From the NCBI RefSeq assembly GCF_003967575.1, contig NZ_BIFT01000001.1, positions 4,464,001-4,528,000 on the forward strand: 64,000 bases of DNA, in the 5' to 3' direction. Positions within the stretch are counted from its first letter, which is position 1; each line of letters starts with the position of its first letter. The stretch comes from Dictyobacter alpinus. Its GTDB lineage: Bacteria; Chloroflexota; Ktedonobacteria; Ktedonobacterales; Ktedonobacteraceae. The position numbers and the translations under genes were made by a program. Below, piece after piece: positions 17,312-26,032 of the stretch. The notes below the pieces were generated by a model, which worked only from the letters and a program-made list of their open reading frames with translations, did not search any database and was not told the origin of the DNA.

Positions 17312-17542
17312 ATGCGGAAATTGATTGAGTATATCGCTCAGTCGCTGGTAGACGACCCCTCGGCCGTCGAGGTGCGTGAAGTTCGCAATGACCGCAATGC
17401 GCTCGTGTTAGAACTCCACGTGGGGGCTGATGACTTTGGTAAAGTGATTGGTCGTCAGGGGCGTGTTGCAAAAGCTATGCGTACATTGATGCGCGCCGGC
17501 GGAACACGTGAAGGTCGTCATACTTCGCTAGAGATTCAATAA
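17312..17542 (+). CDS. khpA: KH-domain RNA-binding protein KhpA
   Basis: The 76-aa single KH-domain protein (YlqC family) has the GxxG-type loop in VIGRQGRVAKAMRTLMRA. Family members bind RNA, often with KhpB/Jag, and affect cell division and sRNA function in Gram-positives. It starts MRKLIEYIAQSLVDDP, 24 nt after rpsP, and is surely co-transcribed with it. Confidence 0.93.
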   Translation: MRKLIEYIAQSLVDDPSAVEVREVRNDRNALVLELHVGADDFGKVIGRQGRVAKAMRTLMRAGGTREGRHTSLEIQ

Positions 17543-17666
17543 GTTTATTGTGTACCAGCTCGCAGCACAAGCCTATCTGCCCGGCACATATCATCTGACC
17601 TCTGGGCCAGGTATATCGTGTTGGTGCTCTCTCAGGCTGGTCAGACAGAAATAGAGCAAAGTGCCA

Positions 17667-18224
17667 ATGAAAAACACGACAGAATGGGCTACTATCGCTA
17701 ATATAGTGGCCCCTTTTGGTATCCGGGGTGAGGTAAGGGTTTTCTCACTAAGTGATGTCCCAGACCGCTTTTTCAAACTGAAGGCGGTGTATCTTGCTCC
17801 CGACCATACGCGCTATGAGATTGAAGGTGTACGCCCCCATAAAGGCGACCAATTGCTGATCAAATTCAAGTCCATTGATGAACCTAACGCGGCCGAAAAA
17901 TTGCGTGGCCGTGCGATTATGGTCCCCCTTGACGAGCTTGCTAAACTTCCCCCTGATTCTTACTATCAGCATGATATTCTAGGTCTGCAGGTTTTACGCA
18001 TGGATGGACAAGAGGTCGGCACGATCACCGATATCTGGGCTACCGGCGGAAATGATGTCTATGTGCTCAAAGGACCACAGGGTCAGCAATTTTTGATCCC
18101 AGCCATAAAAGAGGTCATTAAACAGATTGACCTGATCCGACGAGTGATGTATATTGATCCTATGAGGGGTTTGTTGGATGATGATGCGGTGGTTGATGAT
18201 CCTAATCAGGCAGACGAAGAGTAA
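17667..18224 (+). CDS. rimM: Ribosome maturation factor RimM
   Basis: The 185-aa protein has the RimM N-terminal beta barrel (ATIANIVAPFGIRGEVRVFS) and the PRC-barrel-like C-terminal half (YYQHDILGLQVLRMDGQEVG, VYVLKGPQGQQFLIPAI, VIKQIDLIRRVMYI). It helps 16S rRNA processing and 30S head assembly, binding S19. The ATG at 17667 is preferred over the GTG at 17661. The C-terminus is an acidic tail (LLDDDAVVDDPNQADEE) longer than usual. It is 124 nt after khpA with nothing obvious between. Confidence 0.95.
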   Translation: MKNTTEWATIANIVAPFGIRGEVRVFSLSDVPDRFFKLKAVYLAPDHTRYEIEGVRPHKGDQLLIKFKSIDEPNAAEKLRGRAIMVPLDELAKLPPDSYYQHDILGLQVLRMDGQEVGTITDIWATGGNDVYVLKGPQGQQFLIPAIKEVIKQIDLIRRVMYIDPMRGLLDDDAVVDDPNQADEE

Positions 18225-18241
18225 TTACCGGCAAATATTCT

Positions 18242-18395
18242 GAGTGGTGGCGGATAGTGGAGGGGCTAAACGTCAGAGACCGATAGGTGGCAATGGGAGA
18301 TCGTGATGCGGTCAGCCGATTGCCACATCAAACAGGCGCTTAGCCAGTGTCCTGAGTAGAGAGATACGGTGAAACCAGTTCATACGTTTAGCCGT
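18242..18395 (+). ncRNA. Candidate structured leader RNA
   Basis: This stretch between rimM and the 18480 gene is rich in long-range complementarity. GTGGCAAT (18287-18294) pairs with ATTGCCAC (18319-18326). GGCTAAACGT (about 18264-18273) is perfectly complementary to ACGTTTAGCC (about 18384-18393) and nearly so to CGCTTAGCC (about 18337-18345), so two exclusive folds are possible. It does not match a riboswitch class I can name. It may be a regulatory leader of the downstream gene. Confidence 0.35.
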
Positions 18396-18479
18396 GTCAA
18401 TAATTGGTACTGAATGTTTTCAACTGTTGTTGCGTCGATTGTCAAACACGCCGCAGTATATTTGTAGGGGAGGAGTCTC

Positions 18480-18710
18480 ATGCCCGACCATATCCCGACT
18501 CTTGCTGATGTTTGTAGCGCAATTGCTGAAGGACATCTTATCGCCGCCTCCGACGGCTCTATGTATCAAGTAAGTGCATTTCAACTGCGTCGTCACTTCA
18601 ACAAGAGCCATGCTTTTCCCACTATTTCATTCCTGGATGACCTTCTCGCACCCACTTATCCCGACCTACCCAATGAAAACCAATTAGACCTCTGCAGCTA
18701 CGGCCATTGA
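18480..18710 (+). CDS. Hypothetical 76-aa protein
   Basis: Starts MPDHIPTLADVCSAIAEG after GGGGAGGA, with good spacing. The sequence has a predicted helix, a GHLIAASDGSMYQVSAFQLR segment that looks like a small strand/turn unit, and an aromatic/acidic C-terminus. There are no membrane segments or known motifs. Its stop codon lies inside the loop of its own terminator. I do not recognise the family. The possible structured RNA immediately upstream suggests regulated expression. Confidence 0.65.
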   Translation: MPDHIPTLADVCSAIAEGHLIAASDGSMYQVSAFQLRRHFNKSHAFPTISFLDDLLAPTYPDLPNENQLDLCSYGH

Positions 18711-18723
18711 TGGCCTTTTTTTT
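18702..18723 (+). terminator. Compact terminator overlapping the gene end
   Basis: GGCCA (18702-18706) and TGGCC (18711-18715) enclose a TTGA loop containing the TGA stop of the preceding gene, followed by eight T residues. A classical small intrinsic terminator. Confidence 0.8.
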
Positions 18724-18739
18724 ATATGCGCGCAAATAT

Positions 18740-18770
18740 GTAACGCTGCGGGTCCGCCCTGCAGCGTTAC
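18740..18770. repeat. Near-perfect hairpin GTAACGCTGC/GCAGCGTTAC
   Basis: GTAACGCTGC and its complement flank a GGGTCCGCCCT centre, making a stem of about 13 bp with one bulge. It follows the compact terminator and belongs to the general class of intergenic hairpins in this window. Confidence 0.6.
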
Positions 18771-18949
18771 TTGTTTTCTATAAGTTGCGCTGATGGGGAT
18801 GAACGACTATAATATGATTTGCAATAAAGGAGGCCGCCCCAAAAACGGCCAGCCTGCAGATATTATCTATCATGTGCTTAACTCGACATATTTCATATCG
18901 CAAGCAAGCCAATAAATATGTCATCCCAGTCATGAAGGAAAGGTAACAT

Positions 18950-19192
18950 ATGGAGCCACTAAATTCAGACTACGAAGTTGTTGCCCGTGAACCCAATCCA
19001 CGTGCACGCTTCAACTTTTTATACATTTTTCCGGTCCTGGGAGGACTGTGGTTGCTTTATTTACTTGTAGCAGCCGTTTTCCAACTTCCAATCACCGGCG
19101 TTGTCGATCCCATTATGGGTTTCATGCTGGTCCTGTTTTTTGTGCTGGCAGGATTGCTCTTCTGGGCACTGGCCCCAAAAGCCAACCGCTAA
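18950..19192 (+). CDS. Small two-helix membrane protein
   Basis: The 80-aa protein has a soluble N-terminus of about 22 residues (MEPLNSDYEVVAREPNPRAR) and two membrane helices: FLYIFPVLGGLWLLYLLVAAVF and PIMGFMLVLFFVLAGLLFWAL. It ends APKANR. GAAGGAAAGG lies 7 nt before the ATG. No known family is recognised. It is monocistronic, followed by a 14-bp stem terminator. Confidence 0.75.
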   Translation: MEPLNSDYEVVAREPNPRARFNFLYIFPVLGGLWLLYLLVAAVFQLPITGVVDPIMGFMLVLFFVLAGLLFWALAPKANR

Positions 19193-19208
19193 TCCAGCCA
19201 GGCCACAC

Positions 19209-19260
19209 ATGAGACATACACAACTGATCTAACCACGGCGGTGTGTATGTCTCATAATTT
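19209..19260 (+). terminator. Terminator with 14-bp stem
   Basis: ATGAGACATACACA (19209-19222) pairs with TGTGTATGTCTCAT (19242-19255), followed by AATTTTAT. It closes the small membrane protein gene. Confidence 0.75.
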
Positions 19261-19648
19261 TATCTCTAGTCTTTTCACCTTTTGTGCTTTCTTTGTCTGC
19301 GTACTGAAACTATTTCTTCGCGTCAATTCGTGTTAGAAGATGTCCAGACTGCTTTATGCTGGATACAGAGCCCCGGCTTCTTCCGGTTTATGACTGGGAG
19401 TCGATTAAAACAGACAGGCCTGGGCTGCTATGGAGAGAATACTGCAGCCTTGTTGGATTCTATACAGTAAGAAGAGGGAGTTGATATTTCTTACTCTCAA
19501 TAGTGAGGGTAGTGGCTTCAACTGTTTTTTTCTCCGCCTTTTTTGTGAAGGTGCTTAGAAGACATTTGTTGCGTTATTTGCTTATTATTTGCAGGCGTGA
19601 TAAATTCCCAGTTATACGCGTAAGATACTCATTTAGTTAGGAGTGCAT
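19261..19648. other. Intergenic region upstream of tkt
   Basis: About 390 bp with no credible gene; a 62-codon plus-strand frame (19282-19470) has no ribosome binding site and no family likeness. TTAGGAG just before 19649 is the tkt ribosome binding site. I see no riboswitch or repeat here. Confidence 0.5.
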
Positions 19649-21514
19649 ATGACAACGGCAGAAAAAACTTCTCGAGTGCAGCAATGGACGAATCTTGCTC
19701 AGCAGTTACGTGTTGATAGTATACGTGCGACAACTGCGGCAGGTTCAGGACATCCCACCTCATCTATGTCGGCTGCAGACTTGATGTCGGTTCTGATGTT
19801 AAGCCACTTCCATTACGATTTCGACGATCCGAAGAATCCTAATAATGACCATTTCATTTTGTCGAAAGGCCATGCCTCTCCCCTTCTGTATTCTATGTAT
19901 AAGGCAGCAGGCGCGATCACCGATGAAGAGTTGCTAACCCTGCGTAAGTTTGGTAGCCGCCTGGCCGGTCATCCTACACCTGAGATTCCCTGGGTTGATG
20001 TCGCGACTGGCTCCCTGGGACAGGGCCTGCCCGTTGGCGTGGGTATCGCTGCTGTTGGTAAGTATCTGGATAAGCTTCCTTACAAAGTCTGGGTCTTGCT
20101 GGGTGATAGCGAGAGCGCTGAAGGATCTAACTGGGAGGCGTTCCACCTTGCCAGCCACTATAAACTGAATAATTTGATTGCGATCATCGACTGTAACCGC
20201 CTGGGACAGCGTGGCGAGACCGAGTTGGGCTGGAATACTGAGGCCTATGCAGAGCGTGGTCGCGCCTTTGGCTGGAACGCTATTGTGATTGATGGCCACA
20301 ACTATGAAGAGATCGATAATGCCTATCGCCAGGCTGCTGAAACCGCTGATCGCCCAACCTTGATTGTGGCTAAAACCATGAAAGGTAAAGGCGTCTCGTT
20401 CCTTGAGAATAAGGAAGGCTGGCATGGTAAGGCCCTGGATGCCGAGCAGGAAGAAAAAGCTATCGCGGAACTGAATCCACAGGTACGCAGTATGGTCTTC
20501 CCGGTTCAGAAGCCAGCAAATGATAAGCCAGCTCCAGAAGCTGCCAAACAGCCAATCAAGCTGCCACGCTATGAGCTCAATTCCAAAGAAGCTACCCGTA
20601 AAGCTTATGGTGATGCGCTGCTCGCCCTTGGTGCGGCAAATCCTGATGTCGTAGCGATGGATGGTGAGGTTAGCAACTCAACCTATGCCAACGAGTTTGC
20701 TAAAGCCTATCCTGATCGCTTCTTTGAGCAGTATATCGCGGAACAGCAGATGGTGGCCTTTGCCGTTGGCACACAGGTGCGTGGCAAGATTCCGTTTGCC
20801 TCCACCTTTGCGGCCTTCATGTCACGCGCCTATGACTTTATCCGCATGGCGGCCATCTCACGTGCCAACATTCGTCTCTCCGGTTCGCATGCGGGCGTCT
20901 CCATTGGTGAAGATGGACCATCGCAGATGGCCTTAGAGGATCTGGCCATGATGCGTGCTGTCTTTGGCAGCACCGTCCTCTATCCATCGGATGCCAACCA
21001 GGCCGCCCAACTGGTCGCCCAGATGGCTGATCACGGTGGTATTATGTATATCCGTACTACCCGCGAAAAAACACCGGTCATCTACAGTCCTGACGACACC
21101 TTCTCCATTGGTGGTAGTAGGGTTGTCTATCAGTCAGATAAAGACCAGGCAACCGTTGTGGCGGCCGGTATCACGCTGCACGAAGCCATTCAGGCCTACA
21201 AAGAACTGCAGGAAGAGGGCATCACTATCCGTGTTATCGACGCCTACTCGGTCAAACCTATCGATGATGAGACCCTGCTCGCCGCTGCCCAGGAGGCAGG
21301 TGGCAAGATCATCACCGTTGAAGACCACTGGCCCGAAGGCGGACTTGGCGAAGCCGTGTTGGAAGCTTTCTCCCAGGCAGATGCTCCAATGCCTCAGGTT
21401 GTAAAGCTCGCTGTCCAATCGATGCCTAGCTCCGGTAAGCCCGCTGAGCTGATCGAAGAAGCCGGCATCAGCGCCCATGACATTGTTCAGGCAGTCAAAG
21501 TACTCGTCAAATAA
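19649..21514 (+). CDS. tkt: Transketolase
   Basis: The 621-aa thiamine diphosphate enzyme of the pentose phosphate pathway has the expected N-terminal domain (RATTAAGSGHPTSSMSAADL, LSKGHASPLLY, GSLGQGLPVGVG). The cofactor/Mg site is GDSESAEGSNWEA. The pyrimidine domain follows (QYIAEQQMVAFAVG, SHAGVSIGEDGPSQMALEDL), then a C-terminal domain (ITVEDHWPEGGLGEAV). It is a full-length single chain. The ATG at 19649 has TTAGGAG 6 nt upstream; an in-frame GTG at 19643 is less likely. The gene stands alone and ends with a hairpin. Confidence 0.95.
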   Translation: MTTAEKTSRVQQWTNLAQQLRVDSIRATTAAGSGHPTSSMSAADLMSVLMLSHFHYDFDDPKNPNNDHFILSKGHASPLLYSMYKAAGAITDEELLTLRKFGSRLAGHPTPEIPWVDVATGSLGQGLPVGVGIAAVGKYLDKLPYKVWVLLGDSESAEGSNWEAFHLASHYKLNNLIAIIDCNRLGQRGETELGWNTEAYAERGRAFGWNAIVIDGHNYEEIDNAYRQAAETADRPTLIVAKTMKGKGVSFLENKEGWHGKALDAEQEEKAIAELNPQVRSMVFPVQKPANDKPAPEAAKQPIKLPRYELNSKEATRKAYGDALLALGAANPDVVAMDGEVSNSTYANEFAKAYPDRFFEQYIAEQQMVAFAVGTQVRGKIPFASTFAAFMSRAYDFIRMAAISRANIRLSGSHAGVSIGEDGPSQMALEDLAMMRAVFGSTVLYPSDANQAAQLVAQMADHGGIMYIRTTREKTPVIYSPDDTFSIGGSRVVYQSDKDQATVVAAGITLHEAIQAYKELQEEGITIRVIDAYSVKPIDDETLLAAAQEAGGKIITVEDHWPEGGLGEAVLEAFSQADAPMPQVVKLAVQSMPSSGKPAELIEEAGISAHDIVQAVKVLVK

Positions 21515-21530
21515 CCCATCCCATATTCAA

Positions 21531-21567
21531 GAGAAGCCCCAGCAACATTTTGTCGCTGGGGCTTCTC
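21531..21567 (+). terminator. Terminator downstream of tkt
   Basis: GAGAAGCCCCAGC (21531-21543) pairs with GCTGGGGCTTCTC (21555-21567) over 13 bp with an 11-nt loop. A T run follows only after about 15 nt. Confidence 0.7.
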
Positions 21568-21683
21568 CTATTTGAGCTCTTTTTTTTGATCGAATAATTC
21601 CTATGTTTGAAACTGGACTCTTGATTTTCGCGTATCCTATGAGAAATAGTTAACATTTTAAATAGAGTCATAAGGGGTATTCT

Positions 21684-23306
21684 ATGTCTGGTAAAAATGC
21701 ATCATTTCTTATTAACCCCAGGGCTGGCGAGAACACAGCGAAATTACCTGATATCCTGGCTGTTCTGGCAGCTGGTGGTTGGAAAACTGAGATTGGCCTG
21801 AAAGAATATGGCGGCCATATCATGGAGCAGGCTCGTGAAGCAACCGAGCAAAAGAAGAATCTTCTCATTGCCTATGGTGGCGATGGCACACTGAATCAAG
21901 TGGTCAATGGCGTAATGAGCGCCAAGGGAAAGCGTCCGATCGTTGGCCTGATTCCTGGTGGAACCGCTAATGTGTGGGCGGGCGAGATTGGTGTTCCTGC
22001 CGATCCTGTCAAAGCTGCATTGACCCTGCTCAATAGCGATGTACGTAAAGTGGATGTGGGTTGCGTTTTTGTGCGCTCTATCGCATTTCCTGGCGAAGAC
22101 CAGCCATCCGGAGCCTCTCTTGAGAAGTCTCGTAAGAAGGCAGCCGAGGAGAGCGCTAAGGTACGCCATCATTTCTTGTTAATGGCCGGTCTCGGGCTGG
22201 ATGCGGCCGTGATGGGCAATGTTTCCAAGCCCTTGAAGTATCAGATTGGAACTGCTGCGGTCGGCCTGGCGGCGGCCCAGGAGCTACCCGAACAGCATCC
22301 TTACCCGATTGAGATTCAGTCAGGTGAGGCCGGTGACTCTCTTTGGAAGGGTGAAGCGATACAGGTTGTGTTGGGCAATACCCGCCGCTACGCTACTGCT
22401 CAGCGTATGACTCCTGAAGCGTATGTTGACGATGGCCAGATCGATGTTTGTGTAATTACCGCTGGAAATCCATTGAGCACCCTGCAGCAGGTCACATCGT
22501 TGTTGTTACGTCAGAAACCCGATAATACGACGGCTCAATACTTCAAAGGATCCCATTTACGCATTAAGGTTCCCGCCACTATTGCCTTACAGGTAGATGG
22601 TAGCGCAGTCAAGCTGAAAGATTACTTGAGCGCCGCCGATTATAAAAAGTTGTCTAAATTGGATAAAGAGGCGCAGGAACAGGTGTTTGTTACCTATCAG
22701 ATTGATACCCTGCCTCAAGCTCTCCCTGTCGCTATTCCTCGTGCTTATGACGATGAGTTGTTTGAGCATGGCTATCATCCTGAAGATAAGCAAGAGCAGA
22801 TCACCAATGCGGAGAGCGCTCCAAGTTCCGGTCAGAAGCTGAAACGTGGCCTATTCAGCCGTTTCACGAAGGAAGACGATCGATCAGTTGAGACTTCATC
22901 GCAGAAACAGACTGCGGTTGAGGAGACCCTGGCTTCTTCAGAAATAAAGCAGGAAAAGATCTCTGAAAAGCGGGAAGAGCATCAGAAAGAGCTGAGCCGC
23001 GAGTTGCCCGATGTAATGGAGTCGCTCTCGCAGCATGGCCGTAAAGTTGCTGTCTTCGCTAAAGCTCCAAACGCCGCTGTATCTGATACCTATGTTATTG
23101 CTGGTGCCGTCCAGAAAAGTAGCGGCCAGTCTGCTCCTGGTGCTGTGGTCGTCAATGCGAAGACCACGATCTTTGATCATCATGGTCACTATGTCAACGA
23201 CCTCAACGCCGCTATGCAGGAATTGACAGAAGGCGCGGTCGTGATTGTGGAAGGTAAACGTAGCAAGCGTAATGTCGTTCAAGCCAAGCGGATCGTGCTA
23301 CCTTAA
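21684..23306 (+). CDS. DgkB/YegS-type lipid kinase with extra C-terminal domain
   Basis: Residues 1 to about 330 form a diacylglycerol/sphingosine kinase-like domain: SFLINPRAGEN, the ATP site AYGGDGTLNQVVNGV, GLIPGGTANVWA, and a C-terminal beta domain (ITAGNPLSTLQQVTSLL, LQVDGSAVKL). The family phosphorylates lipid hydroxyls at the membrane. Residues from about 340 to 440 are a charged linker. The last 90 residues (VAVFAKAPNAAVSDTYVIAG to VVIVEGKRSKRNVVQAKRIV) form a compact beta-rich domain resembling small OB/DUF5666-like folds, which is unusual for this family. The start follows AAGGGG. Substrate unknown. Confidence 0.85.
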   Translation: MSGKNASFLINPRAGENTAKLPDILAVLAAGGWKTEIGLKEYGGHIMEQAREATEQKKNLLIAYGGDGTLNQVVNGVMSAKGKRPIVGLIPGGTANVWAGEIGVPADPVKAALTLLNSDVRKVDVGCVFVRSIAFPGEDQPSGASLEKSRKKAAEESAKVRHHFLLMAGLGLDAAVMGNVSKPLKYQIGTAAVGLAAAQELPEQHPYPIEIQSGEAGDSLWKGEAIQVVLGNTRRYATAQRMTPEAYVDDGQIDVCVITAGNPLSTLQQVTSLLLRQKPDNTTAQYFKGSHLRIKVPATIALQVDGSAVKLKDYLSAADYKKLSKLDKEAQEQVFVTYQIDTLPQALPVAIPRAYDDELFEHGYHPEDKQEQITNAESAPSSGQKLKRGLFSRFTKEDDRSVETSSQKQTAVEETLASSEIKQEKISEKREEHQKELSRELPDVMESLSQHGRKVAVFAKAPNAAVSDTYVIAGAVQKSSGQSAPGAVVVNAKTTIFDHHGHYVNDLNAAMQELTEGAVVIVEGKRSKRNVVQAKRIVLP

Positions 23307-23379
23307 CTGCTTGGAACTCTATGAACGCTTTAACGCTCGATTGTGAGCATTAGACACGCTCTGAAAGGCAGATAGAACC

Positions 23380-23871
23380 ATGCGCTATCATCTGAGGGAA
23401 CATGCCTGGGGTTTGACTGATACTTTTACGGTACGTGACGATGCCGGTAATGCGGTTTTTGAGATTCATGGAAAGTTTTTTCATATTGGCGATAACCTGA
23501 TCATACGGGATAGCTATAGCGGTCAGGATTTGATCCAGATCAAGCAGCATATGCTTTCTTTAAAGCCAAGTTATGACATTTATCGTAATGGTGAGCATTG
23601 GGCCAATGTCCATGAGCAGTTTCATCTCTTTGGTGAGCGTTTCAAGGTTACAGGTGGCAACGGTATGGTCTTCCATATTGATGGTAGTGTCTGGAACTGG
23701 AACTTTACCGTGAGCGATGATGCTGGCAATCTCATGGGTCAGGTGGGTCGTGAGTTGTCGCTCTTCCATGAATCCTATGCGGTCGATGTTGCGCCTGGTG
23801 TGGATGTTCCTTTTATGATCGCGCTCGCGGTGGTACTTGAAATGGTTCGTGATCACCACGAAGACCACTAA
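23380..23871 (+). CDS. LURP-one-related (tubby-like fold) protein
   Basis: The 163-aa protein matches the LURP-one/DUF567 pattern: repeated beta strands with FTVRDDAGNAVFEIHGKFF, LIIRDSYSGQDLIQIKQHML, FKVTGGNGMVFHIDG and FTVSDDAGNLMGQVGREL. The C-terminal hydrophobic helix PFMIALAVVLEMVRD fits the tubby/scramblase-like barrel. These proteins are usually cytoplasmic or membrane-associated with no assigned enzyme activity. The start follows GAAAGG. It is 73 nt after the lipid kinase gene and probably shares its transcript, so a membrane-lipid link is possible. Confidence 0.85.
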   Translation: MRYHLREHAWGLTDTFTVRDDAGNAVFEIHGKFFHIGDNLIIRDSYSGQDLIQIKQHMLSLKPSYDIYRNGEHWANVHEQFHLFGERFKVTGGNGMVFHIDGSVWNWNFTVSDDAGNLMGQVGRELSLFHESYAVDVAPGVDVPFMIALAVVLEMVRDHHEDH

Positions 23872-23929
23872 TGACACGTAGCTGAAAAGCACTTTGGTTT
23901 GCCGCTCAATTATATGAGCGGCAACTGTC

Positions 23930-24733
23930 CTATCCGAGTCGATATTTGGTAACCAGGGTCTGGATCCAGGTATTTTGTTTCTCGGATGGGACAAACGTGT
24001 TTTTCTGGCAGCGTTTCGCCATCTCGTCGATGAATTTGCGTTCTTGTGGCGTGATGCGAGAATTATCGACATCCATGGCATCAAAGTAAGTTTTGAGGTT
24101 TTTGATATTCAGGCGCACCCGTGAGACCTGTGGACCTGAGAGCCCGCTACGTGCTTCAGGGCTCTGGGATTCTTGCCATTTCTTGAAGGCACCCTCGTCC
24201 TTATTCCAGGCACCCAGGCCGGCCAGATAGTCGGCGCGCTCGTTTTGTTGATGTCCGGCGTGTCCACGTACCCAGTTGAATTTTGGTTTGGTTTTACGAT
24301 AGCTGAGCATCTTACGATAGATCTCCCACAGGTCAGGATTGGCCTTCATCTGGTATTCCCCGGTTGCGACCTTGATGGTATATTCGCTATCGCTATGGAT
24401 GGTTAGTGGTAGGGCAGGTGGTGCTAGTGAGAGAACGGCCAGCACGGCTGAGATCTCTGCACGATTATTTGTCGTTGTTTTTGCGCGTGGAATATGTCCA
24501 TAGCACTCCAGGCACTCCGCATGGGACGGCAGTTGGCCATTGACCGAGTCGCAGGCGGCCCACAATAGGGCGCTCCAGCCTGCCGGCCCACCTGGATTTT
24601 TGATACAGGCTCCATCGGTATACGCTATAATGCCACTTTGATCCAGCCGAGATAGTGATGCCCGCACATCCAGATCCAGGACCGCTTGCAGGATAGACAT
24701 CCACTCTAAAGATTCTTGAATTTCGCTCACCAC
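23930..24733 (-). CDS. RNase H family protein with C-terminal extension
   Basis: The type 1 RNase H core has all acidic residues: YTDGACIKNPGGPAGW, NNRAEISAVLAVL, IHSDSEYTIKV, and WVRGHAGHQQNERADYLA. It cleaves RNA in RNA-DNA hybrids. About 80 further residues follow (QVSRVRLNIKNLKTYFDAMD, TPQERKFIDEMAKRCQK), an extension beyond the roughly 155-residue enzyme. I chose the GTG at 24733 because AAAGG precedes it and a TTGAAA/TACACT promoter-like pair overlaps the region near 24800. The frame itself is open to 24805. Convergent with the LURP-one gene. Confidence 0.88.
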   Translation of the reverse strand: MVSEIQESLEWMSILQAVLDLDVRASLSRLDQSGIIAYTDGACIKNPGGPAGWSALLWAACDSVNGQLPSHAECLECYGHIPRAKTTTNNRAEISAVLAVLSLAPPALPLTIHSDSEYTIKVATGEYQMKANPDLWEIYRKMLSYRKTKPKFNWVRGHAGHQQNERADYLAGLGAWNKDEGAFKKWQESQSPEARSGLSGPQVSRVRLNIKNLKTYFDAMDVDNSRITPQERKFIDEMAKRCQKNTFVPSEKQNTWIQTLVTKYRLG

Positions 24734-24956
24734 ACACAAGCCTTTCAATGCCTGATAACTACAATTGATATAAATGCACAGGCAGTGTAACATAGTTGCC
24801 CACACGCTTTCAATTTTCAGGCTGGGATTCTTATGATAGAATTGGGTTAGCTATCAGTAGATTAAGAAGCTCTTTTTTTGCGGTGCGAGTTCTTGGGAGC
24901 GTTGTGAGCTTCCTCTTATGGGACACAAAGCATTAATTGGAATTTAGAGGTTTTGC

Positions 24957-25967
24957 ATGAAGACAATAGATGTTGAACGTGTGTGTACCATGGGAGGGTT
25001 GGGCAAGCCACGTGGTGAACTTCAGGCTGTGGCTGGTGGGCTGTTACATCATGTGTGTCGGCTAGAGACCAGCCAGGGAGTATTTGCCATCAAGCAGTTG
25101 AATCCGGCGATGATGGGTGAGCCAGATACTCTGGATGCCTATCGTATGTCTGAAAAAATCGCTCACCTGATGGCTGAACGGGGTATTCCTGCAGTGGCAG
25201 CGCTCCCACTGGCGGATGGAGATGTTATCTACAATCTGGATGGCATGGCGCTGCTGGTCTATCCATGGATTGAAGGCCCGCTGCTGTCTGCCAGCAGTCT
25301 GGACCTGCATGCTGCCAACACGCTTGGAGGCTTGCTGGCCCAACTGCATGCGCTCCAACTGACGATCCCCGAATTGCCTCCATTTGTCTGGAAACATTTG
25401 CATGATGAGGATTGGGATATTCTGACCTTTCAAGCATCTGACCTTAATCTGGCCTGGGCTAATCCTGTGCGCTCACTCTTACCTCAATTGCTTGAGTGGA
25501 CGCGTGCCTATGAGGAGGCAGGGACCGTGCTGGGACAACATATGCTGGTCAGCCACACCAACTGTGAGCCCGGTAATGTCATCTGGAGCAGCGAGTCTAG
25601 CCCCTGGTTGATTGACTGGGAGGCGGCTGGCTGGATTAATCCAACGATGGAATTGGTCCGGACGGCTCTGACCTGGAGTGGGATTACTACGGGCCAGCCA
25701 CGTGAAGAAATATTTTCTGCCATTCTTGCTGGTTATACCGCCGCCGGTGGCGTGATCCAGGACACTGGTCGGGACGCGCTCCATGGCTGTATGGGAACCT
25801 GGTTGGGATGGTTGCTTTTTACTATGCGTCGATCGCTCGGCGAATCCGTGACGAGCGAAGAAGAAGAACAGATTGGTATACGGGAGACATCGAAGATGGT
25901 GGCGACGTTGCGTTTGCTGACCGCCCATGAAGCACACTGGGTGGAACTGGTGGAGCGCTGGCGTTAG
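24957..25967 (+). CDS. APH/HSK-like kinase fold protein with altered catalytic loop
   Basis: The 336-aa protein has the aminoglycoside/homoserine kinase-like layout: a beta-strand lobe with GVFAIKQLNP (Lys 46), MALLVYPWIEGPLL as the hinge, and the catalytic loop followed by LIDWEAAGW (Asp 220). The usual H-G-D-x4-N loop here reads HTNCEPGN (200-207), so the catalytic Asp is Asn 202. The metal-binding Asn and Asp remain. It may therefore be a weak or dead kinase, or may use another residue. The ligand is unknown. It precedes deoC by 65 bp and could be part of that transcript. Confidence 0.8.
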   Translation: MKTIDVERVCTMGGLGKPRGELQAVAGGLLHHVCRLETSQGVFAIKQLNPAMMGEPDTLDAYRMSEKIAHLMAERGIPAVAALPLADGDVIYNLDGMALLVYPWIEGPLLSASSLDLHAANTLGGLLAQLHALQLTIPELPPFVWKHLHDEDWDILTFQASDLNLAWANPVRSLLPQLLEWTRAYEEAGTVLGQHMLVSHTNCEPGNVIWSSESSPWLIDWEAAGWINPTMELVRTALTWSGITTGQPREEIFSAILAGYTAAGGVIQDTGRDALHGCMGTWLGWLLFTMRRSLGESVTSEEEEQIGIRETSKMVATLRLLTAHEAHWVELVERWR

Positions 25968-26032
25968 TCCTTTATTATATTTCTTATAGATACGATGATG
26001 TTGCTGTGTATACCACCAAAGGAAAAAAATTC

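Noticed and set aside
18242..18395. Cobalamin riboswitch, because AGCCAGTGTCCTG recalls the B12 box and GGGA is present
   Set aside because: The conserved GGGAA...CCCGCCACTG core is not there and the downstream gene has no B12 link.
19282..19470. 62-codon ORF upstream of tkt
   Set aside because: No ribosome binding site, no hydrophobic or conserved pattern, ordinary intergenic composition.
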